Source: Gillisia limnaea DSM 15749
GTDB taxonomy: Bacteria; Bacteroidota; Bacteroidia; Flavobacteriales; Flavobacteriaceae
Length of the DNA stretch: 64,000 bases
Assembly: GCF_000243235.1 (NCBI RefSeq)
Contig: NZ_JH594606.1
Span: forward strand, 305,476 to 369,475
Direction: 5' to 3'
A program made the translations under genes and the position numbers. Under the pieces are notes generated by a model. It ran no database searches. It was not told the origin of the DNA and worked only from the letters and a program-made list of their open reading frames with translations. Of the stretch, positions 44,208-54,398 are shown piece after piece (position 1 is the first letter of the stretch; each line of letters begins with the position of its first letter).

Positions 44208-44394
44208 GTTCACGGTCTTTTTTGGGTTTCTCTCTTAAATTTACAACTTAGTTTAAGGTGAAATTGACCTTTTCGATATAGGAATTGAAAAGTCGATCAA
44301 GAGATTAGTTTTGTGGATTTTAATAATTTATTTGGAGGAAATATTAAAATTTTTTGTACGAAAATCCAGAAGTATAAACCTAGTCCGTGGTCAT

Positions 44395-44426
44395 AAAAAA
44401 AGCCAACTCATTCAAAGTTGGCTTTT
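44395..44426 (-). terminator. Terminator downstream of the gene at 44456
   Basis: AAAAGCCAACT and AGTTGGCTTTT pair around a small loop; on the minus strand a run of T follows. It separates the two lipoprotein genes into two transcripts. Confidence 0.75.
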
Positions 44427-44455
44427 AATTATAGCATATATTACAAAGATTAAAA

Positions 44456-45235
44456 TTAGTCAGCAACAACATTTAAGGTTAAGGTAACAGAATCTGTACA
44501 ATCCCCTTCCCCAATTGTATACACAGTGGTGTATTTCCCAACCCCACCCAGGGTAGGGTGATTGAACCTATTAATCAAATCCCAAATACTTGGATCAAAT
44601 GTACCAACTTTAACTCCTTTTGGAACCCCAGGATCTAGCATACCCACGTACACTTTCCTTACTTCATCCCAACTGGACAGGGCTTGGGCCGCACTAAAAG
44701 TAATCTCTCTGGACTTATCTGCTCCTGCATTAGGATGTTCATAAAGATTATATTCAAAATATGACCATTGGTTACCAGATAGGTCACCTGCCCAAAAATT
44801 ATATTTCTTTTTTCCCAATTGAAAGCCGGTATGAGCTCCCACCAGAAAAGAATCTCCAAAAGAGTTTAAAGGAAATTGATAGGTGTACTCCTGTACCGCG
44901 GGATTAAAAGATCTTTGATTATCCATTTTATTGATAATAATTCCTCCATTCCTTGTGGTTGGAAAACCGGAAATGTCTGCATCTATATGAAGATTGGACT
45001 GCACAAGGTCATAATCGCCATTTGCTATAATTTTTAAGTAAATAAATTCCAGGTCATTTCTAACCTCAATTCTTCCTGCGTCTGCGTAATTGAAAGTAGT
45101 AACAGAACATCCATTAATTTCAAAAACAGCATCCATAACCACTAATTGTGCATCGATAGGATCTGTTTCAACAGGGTCAACGCTGCAAGCCCCCAGGCAA
45201 AAAGCGGACAAAACCAAGAGTAATAATTTTTTCAT
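44456..45235 (-). CDS. Lipoprotein with one SWDEVRK-type repeat, unknown family
   Basis: The 259-residue protein starts at the ATG at 45233-45235 (MKKLLLLVLSAFCLGACSVD); a frame 12 codons longer would translate the leader repeat. After the lipobox (CLGAC) comes a ~150-residue domain of its own (with YLKIIANGDYDLVQSNLH), then one copy of the repeat found three times in the neighbour: NAGADKSREITF, LSSWDEVRKVYVGMLDPGV, GTFDPSIWDLINRFNHP and EGDCTDSVTLTLNVVAD. It is probably an outer-membrane or surface lipoprotein. No known function is recognised. Confidence 0.78.
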   Translation of the reverse strand: MKKLLLLVLSAFCLGACSVDPVETDPIDAQLVVMDAVFEINGCSVTTFNYADAGRIEVRNDLEFIYLKIIANGDYDLVQSNLHIDADISGFPTTRNGGIIINKMDNQRSFNPAVQEYTYQFPLNSFGDSFLVGAHTGFQLGKKKYNFWAGDLSGNQWSYFEYNLYEHPNAGADKSREITFSAAQALSSWDEVRKVYVGMLDPGVPKGVKVGTFDPSIWDLINRFNHPTLGGVGKYTTVYTIGEGDCTDSVTLTLNVVAD

Positions 45236-45324
45236 AAGGAGATATTTATTGTTTTTAATGGTCATATGCAATTCGCATATCTAAATCGGTGTTTGTACTG
45301 TATTCGCGTTATGCTCATTTCATA
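45236..45324 (-). repeat. Leader repeat copy abutting the lipoprotein gene
   Basis: On the minus strand it reads ATGAAATGAGCATAACGCG, CAAACACCGATTTAGATATG, GCGAATTGCATATGACC and AACAATAAATATCTCCTT, then the ATG. It is very close to the copy in front of the LacI gene 43 kb away. Confidence 0.72.
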
Positions 45325-45574
45325 ATATCATAAATTGGATTAATTATCAGGAAATTAGCTCAACAAATTTCAAAAACTAGGAAAAAATTAGGGTTTTCGA
45401 TATGAGGTTAAAAAAGCCCGTTTAACAACCTTAATTAAAGGAAATGCTTAGGATTAGTCTTACCATATTTCGCTAAAAAGAACGCTTAGGAACCTTATGG
45501 GAATAAGCTTGTTTTCCAATTTACATCCAATCAAAAGTTCTATATTTGAGTGAAAAATTAATTCTGAAGATGGA
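45325..45574. other. Divergent intergenic region with a -7 box
   Basis: TATATTTG at 45541-45548 matches the flavobacterial -7 box 26 bp before the acyltransferase gene. Otherwise AT-rich and without recognised features. Confidence 0.45.
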
Positions 45575-46237
45575 ATGAAGAATAAAAAACTATTTATTTA
45601 CGGGGTTGGTGGTTTGGCAGATTATGCCGCATATGTTTTTAAGAATGATTCAGACTTTGAGGTGCTGGGTTCATGTATTGAAAAAACTTACCTTGAGAAG
45701 AATCCGAATGACTCAAAGGAAACAAAGATATATGAGGATATTGAGGACAAGTTACTTCAAGAAAATACTTTCCTATTTATTGCAGTAGGTAATAATATCG
45801 TTAGGGAGCGAATTTATAACATGTCTAAACACAAAGGAATCAAAATGGCTACCTATATTTCCTCAAAGGCCTCAACCTGGGAGAATCTTGTAATTGGAGA
45901 AAATTGCTTTATTGGTGAAGGATCTGTGATACAACCCTTTGTGAAAATAGGAAACAATTGTATTTTGTTTGGTGCACGCCTGGGCCATCATACTGTTATG
46001 GGAGATCACGTTCTTTTAAGCGGTCCTACTATTGGCGGAAATGTGAGAGTTGGTGATTTTTCTTTTATCGGCCTCAATTCCGTAGTTCTACAAAACCTGG
46101 AAATTGGCTCTAAAAATATCATAGGGATGGGAGTCGCTATAAAAACCTCCACAGGGGAAGGGGAAGTGTACTCCTCCCCTAACTTCACCAAAAGGAAAGT
46201 GAGTTTTGATGATATAAGTAAGAACTATTTAAACTAG
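45575..46237 (+). CDS. PglD/NeuD-like sugar acyltransferase
   Basis: The 220-residue protein joins a small Rossmann-like N-terminus (KKLFIYGVGGLADYAAYVF) to a left-handed beta-helix of hexapeptides (VIGENCFIGEGSVIQPFVKI and onwards) with the catalytic-site His pair in GARLGHHTVMGDH. Members acetylate amino-sugars or sialic-acid precursors. It is likely to modify a sugar nucleotide for the surface polysaccharide. It is followed 11 bp later by a GT2 gene in the same direction, so the two form one unit, the only plus-strand genes of the region. Confidence 0.85.
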   Translation: MKNKKLFIYGVGGLADYAAYVFKNDSDFEVLGSCIEKTYLEKNPNDSKETKIYEDIEDKLLQENTFLFIAVGNNIVRERIYNMSKHKGIKMATYISSKASTWENLVIGENCFIGEGSVIQPFVKIGNNCILFGARLGHHTVMGDHVLLSGPTIGGNVRVGDFSFIGLNSVVLQNLEIGSKNIIGMGVAIKTSTGEGEVYSSPNFTKRKVSFDDISKNYLN

Positions 46238-46248
46238 ATTTTCGCTCA

Positions 46249-47205
46249 ATGACCTTTCAGGAATTTCAGGAAAAGTATCGAAAAACCAAGGTAGAGGAGT
46301 TATCTTCTTCTACTTCAAAAAACCCGGTTGTAAGCGTTTTAGTTCAAACTTACCAGCAAAAGGATTTCATAAAAGAATGTTTGGATAGTATCCTGATGCA
46401 GGAAACGAAGTTTGATTTTGAGATTCTTATAGGTGAAGATGGCTCAAAAGATGGTACCAGACAAATTTGCCTGGACTACGCTAAAAAATATCCCAATAAA
46501 TTAAGATTAATTCTTCATCACCCAGAAAATAAAATAAAAGTAGACGGAGTTACAACCGGCAACTACAATGCCTTTTATAATTTCTATAATGCAAAAGGAA
46601 AATACGTAGCTTTTTGTGAAGGAGATGATTATTGGGCAGATCCTTTGAAGTTACAGAAACAGGTAGATTTTCTTGAATCAAATCCTGGGGTTGGTTTTGT
46701 ATATCATTCTTTTATTACAATTGATAATAAGGGACAAAAAATTGAAAGCCCCGAGGAAATTCATCAGCCAAAATGGGATATAACCAAGGAAGAATTATTT
46801 AAAGGAAAATACCATCCTCTTTTATTGAGCATTTGCTTTAGAAATATTTTTACTGAAATTCCCAGGCAGATGGCAGAAGTTCTGAATGTTGACACCTTCT
46901 TGTTTAGCTATCTCGGAAAATTTGGAGACGCAAAATTTCAGCCTGATATTGAACCGGCTTGTTACCGACAACATCCAGGAGGGACCTGGTCTCACCGAAT
47001 GAAAGAAAATAAATTTCTTTCTAAAATTATTACTTATCGAGGGTTAAGTCGGTATTATCTTCTCCACGAAAATAAGGAATTATATACCTTTTATTTTAAT
47101 AGACTTCAAAGCAGTTATAAGATGTTGATTTACTATTATTTGAAAAATGGGAATCTGGTTTCCGCATCAAAAATCCTCAGCAAATTATTACTATTAAGAA
47201 AATAA
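46249..47205 (+). CDS. Glycosyltransferase family 2
   Basis: The 318-residue protein has the GT-A fold of GT2: VVSVLVQTYQQKDFIKECLD at residues about 25-45, the acidic pair in LIGEDGSKDGTRQI, and the metal-binding region VAFCEGDDYWADPLKLQKQV. It transfers one sugar to the growing polysaccharide. It is coupled to the acyltransferase gene before it. Downstream comes 2.6 kb of repeats. Confidence 0.88.
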   Translation: MTFQEFQEKYRKTKVEELSSSTSKNPVVSVLVQTYQQKDFIKECLDSILMQETKFDFEILIGEDGSKDGTRQICLDYAKKYPNKLRLILHHPENKIKVDGVTTGNYNAFYNFYNAKGKYVAFCEGDDYWADPLKLQKQVDFLESNPGVGFVYHSFITIDNKGQKIESPEEIHQPKWDITKEELFKGKYHPLLLSICFRNIFTEIPRQMAEVLNVDTFLFSYLGKFGDAKFQPDIEPACYRQHPGGTWSHRMKENKFLSKIITYRGLSRYYLLHENKELYTFYFNRLQSSYKMLIYYYLKNGNLVSASKILSKLLLLRK

Positions 47206-47617
47206 TATTTTGTCTGAGAACGGAAATCTCAGGAAGATAAAATTCTGGTATAAACAGTTTATCTGTTTATTTGTAAAGATGTTGAGATGTTTTGAAGCTA
47301 TTTCCTGCTATCCGCTATATCTTTTTTGAAGAAAAATCAAAAAAGGATGCCGCTTCTATCAGGGCTAAAATCAAAAGCATTTATTATTTCGTCAATATCG
47401 ACTTTAGGAGAAATCTCATTACCATAGCCATTTTATGTGGTCTGTAGCTTACCGACTAAACTCCTCAACAAATTAAGCGTATTACCTTTAAAAAGCTTCT
47501 CAATACAATTCCGGTTCAAAAAAATCCAAATCGTATTATTAAGTTCGACCCTGAAACATAGCGAGGATCAGGGTGCCAAACACATTATGTTACATTGTTT
47601 TTATCACTCCTGCTTAT
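47206..47617. other. Gene-free stretch with a dispersed repeat at its right end
   Basis: There is no convincing gene. At 47551-47595 the pieces ACCCTGAAACATAGCGAGG and AAACACATTATGTTACATT match those at 34046-34085. Confidence 0.5.
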
Positions 47618-48780
47618 GTAAAAATATTTTCATCCATTGCCGCTTGCTTTAGTCAGAGGTTCAGTAAGTAGGTAAAGCAGGGCTTTAGCCCCATTGTTTT
47701 TACCACGCCTGCTTATGTAAAAAATATTTTCATCCATTGCCCCTGGCTTTAGCCAGGGATCCAGTAAGTATGTAAAGTAGGGCTTTAGCCCCATTGTTTT
47801 TTATCACTCCTGCTTATGTAAAAAATGTGGCTAAAGCCAATTTCAAATTCAAACTGTTTCCGGCAGTTAAAACTGCCGGAAATGGATGTATTTTTTTGTA
47901 TCTATTCGCTGGTAGTTAAAACTGACTTCAATCATTCTTTTATCTTTATCTAAATTTATTTCAGTTAAAACTGTATTTAAAGGAATTCAGCAATTTATTT
48001 ATGAAATTGAAATGCATTAAGTAAAAAATGTTTTTCATCCATTGCTCCTGGCTTTAGCCAGGGATCCAATAAGTAGGTAAAGCAGGGCTTTAGCCCCATT
48101 GTTTTTATCACTCCTGTATATGTAAAAAATATTTTCTTCCATTGCCCCTGGCTTTAGCCAGGGATCCAGTAAGTATGTAAAGTAGGGCTTTAGCCCCATT
48201 GTTTTTTACCACGCCTGCTTATGTGAAAAATGTGGCTAAAGCCAATTTTAAATTCAAACTGTTTCCGGCAGTTAAAACTGCCGGAAATGGATGTTTTTTT
48301 ATGTATCTATTCGCCTGGTAGTTAAAACTGACTTTAATCATTCTTTTATCTTTATCTAAATTTATTTCAGTTAAAACTGTATTTAAAGGAATTCAGCAAT
48401 TTATTTATGAAATTGAAATGCATTAAGTAAAAAATGTTTTTCATCCATTGCTCCTGGCTTTAGCCAGGGATCCAATAAGTAGGTAAAGCAGGGCTTTAGC
48501 CTCATTGTTTTTATCACTCCTGAATATGTAAAAAATATTTTCTTCCATTGCCCCTGGCTTTAGCCAGGGATCCAGTAAGTATGTAAAGTAGGGCTTTAGC
48601 CCCATTGTTTTTTTATCACTCCTGCTTATGTGAAAAATGTGGCTAAAGCCAATTTCAAATTCAAACTGTTTCCGGCAGTTAAAACTGGCCGAAAATGGAT
48701 GTTTTTTTAATGTACTATTTCGCTGGTAGTTAAAACTGACTTCAATCATTCTTTTACTGATTGTCTGTAATTAGTAAAAA
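47618..48780. repeat. Three tandem ~406-bp units of REP hairpins (RAYT-free element copies)
   Basis: Units start near 47618, 48021 and 48427. Each carries CTGGCTTTAGCCAGG twice, AGGGCTTTAGCCCC twice, TGGCTAAAGCCA, TTTCCGGCAGT-TAAA-ACTGCCGGAAA and three AGTTAAAACT foldbacks in the same order as around the RAYT gene. Where the RAYT gene would be, they have only ACTCCTGCTTATGTGAAAAA. Confidence 0.82.
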
Positions 48781-49777
48781 TAAAGAAAAAGAGGGTAAAA
48801 GCTGAAAATTGGGCGAAATACCGGGTTTTCTTAATTCCTTTTTTCCCGGAAATGTTATTCGGGAAACAAAACACCAATTCCAAAGGGAGGGGATTCTTTC
48901 TTTGGCCCCAAAAGCCTGGTCCAAAAAGGCAAAAAAAAGGAAGAAAAGCTAGTTGATTGACAAAGAGCCTCCCAAGGTGGCAATCTGAACGCACTAAAGA
49001 ATAACAAAAAAGCATCCTTGATTTGTCATCCTGAACGCAGTGAAGAATCCCGCGTACTCAATGGACGACTCAAGTTCGAAAGCCGATAAATATTTAACCC
49101 AACTCCTACCCCCCCCACTCAAAGTAGGGATTCTTCCTCGCCCAAAAGCTCGTTAGAATGACAAAAAACGCCCCTGATATGTCATTCTGAACGCAGTGAA
49201 GAATCCCGCGTACTCAATTGGCAAATCATGTCTCTAACTCCTTAGCCGAATCACATTACACTTCAAGACCTACTCAAAGTAGGGATTCTTTCTCGCCCAA
49301 AAGCTCGTCAGAATGACAAAAAAGGAGAAAAGCTAGTTGATTGACAAAGAGCCTCCCAAGGTGGCAATCTGAACGCACTAAAGAATAACAAAAAAGCATC
49401 CTTGATTTGTCATCCTGAACGCAGTGAAGAATCCCGCGTACTCAACGGACGACTCAAGTTCGAAAGCCGATAAATATTAGACTACTCCTACCCCCCCACT
49501 CAAAGTAGGGATTCTTCCTCGCCCAAAAGCTCGTCAGAATGACAAAAAACGCCCCTGATATGTCATTCTGAACGCAGTGAAGAATCCCGCGTACTCAATT
49601 GGCAAATCATGTTCGAAAGCCGATAAGAGTTTCACTACTCAAAACCTCATTCACGCCGTAGGGATTCTTCCTCGCCCAAAAGCTCGTTCAGAATGACAAA
49701 AAAGGAGAAAACCTTGTTCAGATTAACAAAAACCTCCCCGGCATAGCATTCTGAACGCAGTGAAGAATCCTGCATAC
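48781..49777. repeat. Second REP field, GTCATTCTGAACG family, with a 384-bp tandem duplication
   Basis: A segment starting GAAAAGCTAGTTGATTGAC at 48943 recurs at 49327, and about 290 bp match almost without change. Inside are GTCATTCTGAACGCAGTGAA, AATCCCGCGTACTCAA and AGGGATTCTTCCTCGCCC with GCTCGTTCAGAATGACAAAA. These are the same units as at 38.8-39.7 kb. Open frames here are made of repeats and are not called. Confidence 0.78.
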
Positions 49778-50911
49778 TCAACCCTTAACAATCTTCTTAT
49801 AAAAAGATTCGTATTCTTTACTGACCTTTTTAATCTCAAAATTTTTCCTGGCATTCTCCAAAGAACTTTCAGTTCTCTCTTTCCAATCTTTTATGGTTAG
49901 TGCTTCCTTCATTTTATCGCCTAAGTCTTTAATATTACCGGACTTAAAAAACAGCGCTCCATTCTCTACAAAACATTCCCTGTTTTCAGCAATATCTGAT
50001 ACGATTGAGGGAGTTTTAGAAATAATAGCTTCTATGAGGGCGCCGGGCAATCCTTCAAAATAAGAGGGGAAAACAAAATAATCTGCAAGGGCCAAAAGTT
50101 TTGCCACATCTTCCCTGTATCCCAACAGAAAAACATTTTTTTCCAAGCCAAGGCTTTTAATGAAATTTTCCAATTCCCCCCGAAAAGATCCCTCACCTGC
50201 TATAAGCAAAATCAGTTTTGGATTTTGCGCATTTAAAACCTTAAAAGCCTTCAAAAGGTCCAATTGACCTTTTCCCTTATGGAGCCTGCTCACATTTAAG
50301 AAAACTATATGATCTTCCGGATTCAATTCCTTTTTAAGCAAACTAACAGATTCGGCAGTTGGCAAATAATCTTCAAAACATCTCCCCCTGTAAATCACCT
50401 TTACTTTATTCCCGGGAATCCCTAAAGCTTTTATATTAGATTTTTTGATCGCATTAGAATTGCAAACAAAAAAATCGACCTTACCGGCAGTCTTCCTGTC
50501 CTTCAATTGAGTTGAAAAGAGTTTAATTCTTGAAAGGGGTGACAATTGTCTGTATCGATTTACTCCATAAGAGTTGCTTACAAAGCTGCCAACTAAAAAG
50601 ATGTGCGGGAAGACCTGTTTTAATTTTCGGGCGACCATATCGGCCCTAAAGAGCGTGGAATGAATAATTTCGGGCTCCTCTTTATTTATAATTGGAATTA
50701 TTGAATTTACAGCCTCTTTGAAACTGGTTTCTGATTCCAGTGCCTGAGAGTAAACCTTAATTCCCTCTAATTCAAGACTTGGTTTAAGTTTATCTCCTTT
50801 TTTAAGATGTATAAATATCGGGGTAACCTCCTCAAAATGCTGCGCAATTTGAACAATGCTTTTTTCTGCCCCGTAACCGCTTAAAGAATCAATGATATAA
50901 ATAACTTTCAT
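49778..50911 (-). CDS. Glycosyltransferase family 4
   Basis: The 377-residue protein begins at the ATG at 50909-50911 (MKVIYIIDSLSGYGAEKSIV), overlapping the stop of the GT2 gene by four bases (ATGA). An earlier in-frame start lies inside that gene and is unlikely. The GT4 donor site is seen in FLNVSRLHKGKGQLDLLKAF and the E-x7-E motif in YFEGLPGALIEAIISKTP. It adds a sugar to the polysaccharide. The 3' end lies at the border of the REP field. Confidence 0.9.
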   Translation of the reverse strand: MKVIYIIDSLSGYGAEKSIVQIAQHFEEVTPIFIHLKKGDKLKPSLELEGIKVYSQALESETSFKEAVNSIIPIINKEEPEIIHSTLFRADMVARKLKQVFPHIFLVGSFVSNSYGVNRYRQLSPLSRIKLFSTQLKDRKTAGKVDFFVCNSNAIKKSNIKALGIPGNKVKVIYRGRCFEDYLPTAESVSLLKKELNPEDHIVFLNVSRLHKGKGQLDLLKAFKVLNAQNPKLILLIAGEGSFRGELENFIKSLGLEKNVFLLGYREDVAKLLALADYFVFPSYFEGLPGALIEAIISKTPSIVSDIAENRECFVENGALFFKSGNIKDLGDKMKEALTIKDWKERTESSLENARKNFEIKKVSKEYESFYKKIVKG

Positions 50912-51762
50912 ACGAGTATTTTCAAATAAATAATCCTTAATAGAGCCTTTATTTTTAGAGGATATGTTTGCCATGATTTAGTGTATAAAACTAAAGCAGA
51001 CCTTCTTTTATTAATTTTTTCGAAATTATATCCAATCATATAAAGCAACTGAGAGTGTTGGCTAGGATGAGAGTTGTATTTGTCCAAATGTTTTCTATAT
51101 TGATGAAAATAAGAGAATAATTTATTTCGAGCTGAGTCGCTTGTTCGAAGATTGGAATCTAAAAGATATCCAGATAAAGGTTTCTCGATTAGTCCTATTC
51201 TAAGTTTTTCAATACTACATATTCTTAGCCCTAATTCGTAATTTTCTCCAAACTTAATATATTCATCATACCCACCTACAGCATAAAATATACTTTTTCT
51301 ATAGGCCACACTCCCTGCCAATAAATTCAACTTCAAATTCTTATACATGATATCTAATTGTTGAATCTTCCATAAGCTTTGCACGCCATTTATTGTTTTA
51401 AGAACTTCCCAACATATAAGGTCATATTCATTCAAATATAAATCTTGAATTTCAGAAATCAACCCAGGAAAAATATAATCATCAGAATCTAAAAACATCA
51501 AAAATTCTCCAATGGCCTTTGATGCTCCATAGTTCCTAGCGGAAGAAACGCCTTTATTTTCTTGGAAAGAATATTGAACTTTTGGATGATCAAGAAAGGT
51601 TTTAATAACCTCATAGGTATCATCATCCGAGCCATCGTCTACAATAATGAGTTCCCATGAATCAGAAGTTTGATCAATTACACTTTTTATAGCTTTTAAA
51701 ATAGAACCAGATCGGTTATATGTCGGAATAATTATAGAAATTAACTTGCCTGAGGACTTCAT
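50908..51762 (-). CDS. Glycosyltransferase family 2
   Basis: The 284-residue protein shows the GT2 start ISIIIPTYNRSGSILKAIKS, the acidic motif IIVDDGSDDDTYEV, GVSSARNYGAS, and FLMFLDSDDYIFPG as the metal-binding DxD-like site. It is translationally coupled to the GT4 gene after it and 49 bp behind the deacetylase gene. One inverting sugar transfer is expected. Confidence 0.92.
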   Translation of the reverse strand: MKSSGKLISIIIPTYNRSGSILKAIKSVIDQTSDSWELIIVDDGSDDDTYEVIKTFLDHPKVQYSFQENKGVSSARNYGASKAIGEFLMFLDSDDYIFPGLISEIQDLYLNEYDLICWEVLKTINGVQSLWKIQQLDIMYKNLKLNLLAGSVAYRKSIFYAVGGYDEYIKFGENYELGLRICSIEKLRIGLIEKPLSGYLLDSNLRTSDSARNKLFSYFHQYRKHLDKYNSHPSQHSQLLYMIGYNFEKINKRRSALVLYTKSWQTYPLKIKALLRIIYLKILV

Positions 51763-51811
51763 AAATTAAATATAAGCAATTGTTACATTCTATACCTATT
51801 GCAGGGATAGA

Positions 51812-52792
51812 CTAAATTTCTGAGCGTAATTTTTCTCCAAGCGCTTTCATATTTAATGATTTGAAACCATATTTTGCATTACAAAACTTATAATGCTGCA
51901 AGATCTTTTTTAAATCTGATAAATTCTCATCAGAATTGTTTCCAAAATTATGGGGATGCCACCACAAATGATAAACCTCATTGTTTTTCGCGGCAAAGCT
52001 CATTTCCGATTTGATCCTTTTCAATTTCAAATTGTTGAGAAATTTATTTGTAGAATAAGGACGTAATAACCTGCTCGCCTTTTGAGACAAAGGTTTTCCT
52101 TTTTCAACATCCAAATCGCTTAATTTGTATGATTTATTATTGGAACCTAAATATGCATCACCGGTCCTGAAAATCTTATTCTTTAAGGAATCATTTTGGG
52201 TGTCTTTCCAATACCAAGCTATAGGATTGGATCGCACATTTTCGATTCCCAAATAATAACAAACCTTTAAATAGTCTTCATTGAACTGATTTCTCGGAAA
52301 TACCAGGGATTTAAGTTCTATCCCCATTTGTTTGGCGAGTTCAATTGATTTTTCCAGATCGGCTTTGAAGAAGGCTAAAGTCTGACCTTCTTCCAGGCAA
52401 TAATAATGCGAATAGGTATGGGTTCCAACTTCCTGATGAGGAGTATTTTGAATTTGCTGAATGAGATCCTTTGCGAAACAAAAAAATTCTGTCTCCGTCG
52501 AATTTAATGCTTTACCATAAACATACGCTGAAAGATTGGTGTTTTTATAATCTGGCAAAATTTCAAGTTTATTCCCCCTCCATTCTTCCCAATTTTTATT
52601 GAACAACATTCCCACGGTAGCCCAGGTACAATGAATATCATATTCCGAAAACAAGCCTAAAATTTCAGGAATAACTTTTCGCGTATTTTTAAAGTAAGTT
52701 TCCTTTTCTTTATAATCCACCTTATCAAAAACTCCCCAAAGAAGTTCAAAATCGAGAGAAATTACTAAAAAGCCGTTTGTTGATTCGTTCAT
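51812..52792 (-). CDS. Polysaccharide deacetylase (NodB-like)
   Basis: The 326-residue protein belongs to carbohydrate esterase 4-like deacetylases. The first motif with the metal Asp is LVISLDFELLWG, and the His pair is in EVGTHTYSHYYC. LVFPRNQFNEDYL is the third motif region, and LWWHPHNF the last. It removes N- or O-acetyl groups from a sugar of the polymer. No signal peptide is seen, which suggests it works on lipid-linked or cytoplasmic precursors. It heads a three-gene set with the GT2 and GT4 genes. Confidence 0.85.
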   Translation of the reverse strand: MNESTNGFLVISLDFELLWGVFDKVDYKEKETYFKNTRKVIPEILGLFSEYDIHCTWATVGMLFNKNWEEWRGNKLEILPDYKNTNLSAYVYGKALNSTETEFFCFAKDLIQQIQNTPHQEVGTHTYSHYYCLEEGQTLAFFKADLEKSIELAKQMGIELKSLVFPRNQFNEDYLKVCYYLGIENVRSNPIAWYWKDTQNDSLKNKIFRTGDAYLGSNNKSYKLSDLDVEKGKPLSQKASRLLRPYSTNKFLNNLKLKRIKSEMSFAAKNNEVYHLWWHPHNFGNNSDENLSDLKKILQHYKFCNAKYGFKSLNMKALGEKLRSEI

Positions 52793-53179
<387 letters not shown>

Positions 53180-54397
53180 TCACTCCGTCACAATATTTTC
53201 ACTCCTCATCTCCATATCTCTTTTCGATTTTAGTTTCTTTAGCCTAAGTATCTTATCATATTTCTTCTGTGCTAAATAATAATAAATCACAAAAAAGGCA
53301 AAATACATTACCATTGACTTCTGCCGCATAATGATTCCTAAATTGGACATCACAAAAGTCATTGCGAAAGAAGATAATAGAAAGACCACCAAACTCATTT
53401 TGACAATTACATTCGACTTGATCAAAAACTTTATAAAATCCTTTTTTAGAATTTTAAAGAATAGCAATAAGTACATTAAATTTTCCACTGATGTAATTAA
53501 ACCCAGAATTCCGGGTGCATCAAAAAATAAAGGCCGGAACCAGAAAGTGAAGAATTTTAAAGGCAAGGGATAAGATGCCATGGAAACTCCGGACCCGGAA
53601 GTTCCTAAAGATGCAGATCTATCCTCCGAAAAATCTTCAAAACCTTCCACAAGATTCTCTGATCCTTCGAGACCTGCAACTCCAAGTATAGTATCTTGAA
53701 CCAGAACAAGGCCCCCAATAAGTGAAATATAAATAAGTGCTTTTTTCCAAAATGAAATTTTTTCCTTTCCACTCATATATCCAAGCACCGTACCCACTGC
53801 CACAAACATAAATACATGAGGACGGATATAGTAAATAAGAATAGACCCTATAATTAATGCTATAAGTCTGGATTTAGTGTTTTTAATCGCATAAGCAAAT
53901 AGCATCAATCCCAAAAAAATGGGAGCTCCTTTTCCCAAAGATGCGGTCCAGAAATGCATATTTGGAAAGAATAAAATTAAAGTAAGAAGATCGAAACGAT
54001 TAAAGACGGTTATTTTAATAGGAATATTCTCCCTGAAAAAAAGATAGGCATATACGAATCCTAAGTATCCTAACCAGGCGAAAAACGCCATAATCATTTC
54101 ATAATTGAAGCCTAAAAAATTGATGAAGGGATAGGAAAGGAAATCTATAAATGTGGTACCAGTACCAAAAAATTCGAACCATGATTTAGCTTCATTTTGA
54201 GGCCTGTCAAAGTAAGCCAAGGAGTCAGATGGATTAGATAATGCGTATAAGTAATAAACAACCCAAAAAAAGAAATGATAGAAAAATAGAATATTCATCA
54301 ATTCCTTTGAAAAGAAGGCATGTTTTTTAAACAGGGAACTAAAAAGTCCCTGGGTGATAAGAAATAGTATTAATATTAAAAAAACGGCTCCCAGCAT
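53180..54397 (-). CDS. Multi-membrane protein, putative Wzy-like polysaccharide polymerase (copy 2)
   Basis: The 405-residue protein is similar throughout to the one at 40975-42210 (FFPNMHFWTASLGKGAPIFL, YYIRPHVFMFVAVG, TFWFRPLFFDAPGILG). About 10-11 helices are present. Its last residues (MEMRSENIVTE) are encoded by the octamer repeat that runs into the 3' end. It starts one base after the GNAT stop codon, so the two genes are coupled. Two such proteins 12 kb apart may mean two repeating-unit polymerases or a duplicated and diverged locus. Confidence 0.6.
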   Translation of the reverse strand: MLGAVFLILILFLITQGLFSSLFKKHAFFSKELMNILFFYHFFFWVVYYLYALSNPSDSLAYFDRPQNEAKSWFEFFGTGTTFIDFLSYPFINFLGFNYEMIMAFFAWLGYLGFVYAYLFFRENIPIKITVFNRFDLLTLILFFPNMHFWTASLGKGAPIFLGLMLFAYAIKNTKSRLIALIIGSILIYYIRPHVFMFVAVGTVLGYMSGKEKISFWKKALIYISLIGGLVLVQDTILGVAGLEGSENLVEGFEDFSEDRSASLGTSGSGVSMASYPLPLKFFTFWFRPLFFDAPGILGLITSVENLMYLLLFFKILKKDFIKFLIKSNVIVKMSLVVFLLSSFAMTFVMSNLGIIMRQKSMVMYFAFFVIYYYLAQKKYDKILRLKKLKSKRDMEMRSENIVTE

Positions 54398-54398
54398 A

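Noticed and set aside
48441-49015. Two minus-strand frames in the repeat field
   Set aside because: They consist of REP hairpin sequence; similar frames would arise in every repeat copy.
47618-49777. CRISPR array
   Set aside because: Repeats are long, foldback-rich and without equal unique spacers; no cas genes are present.
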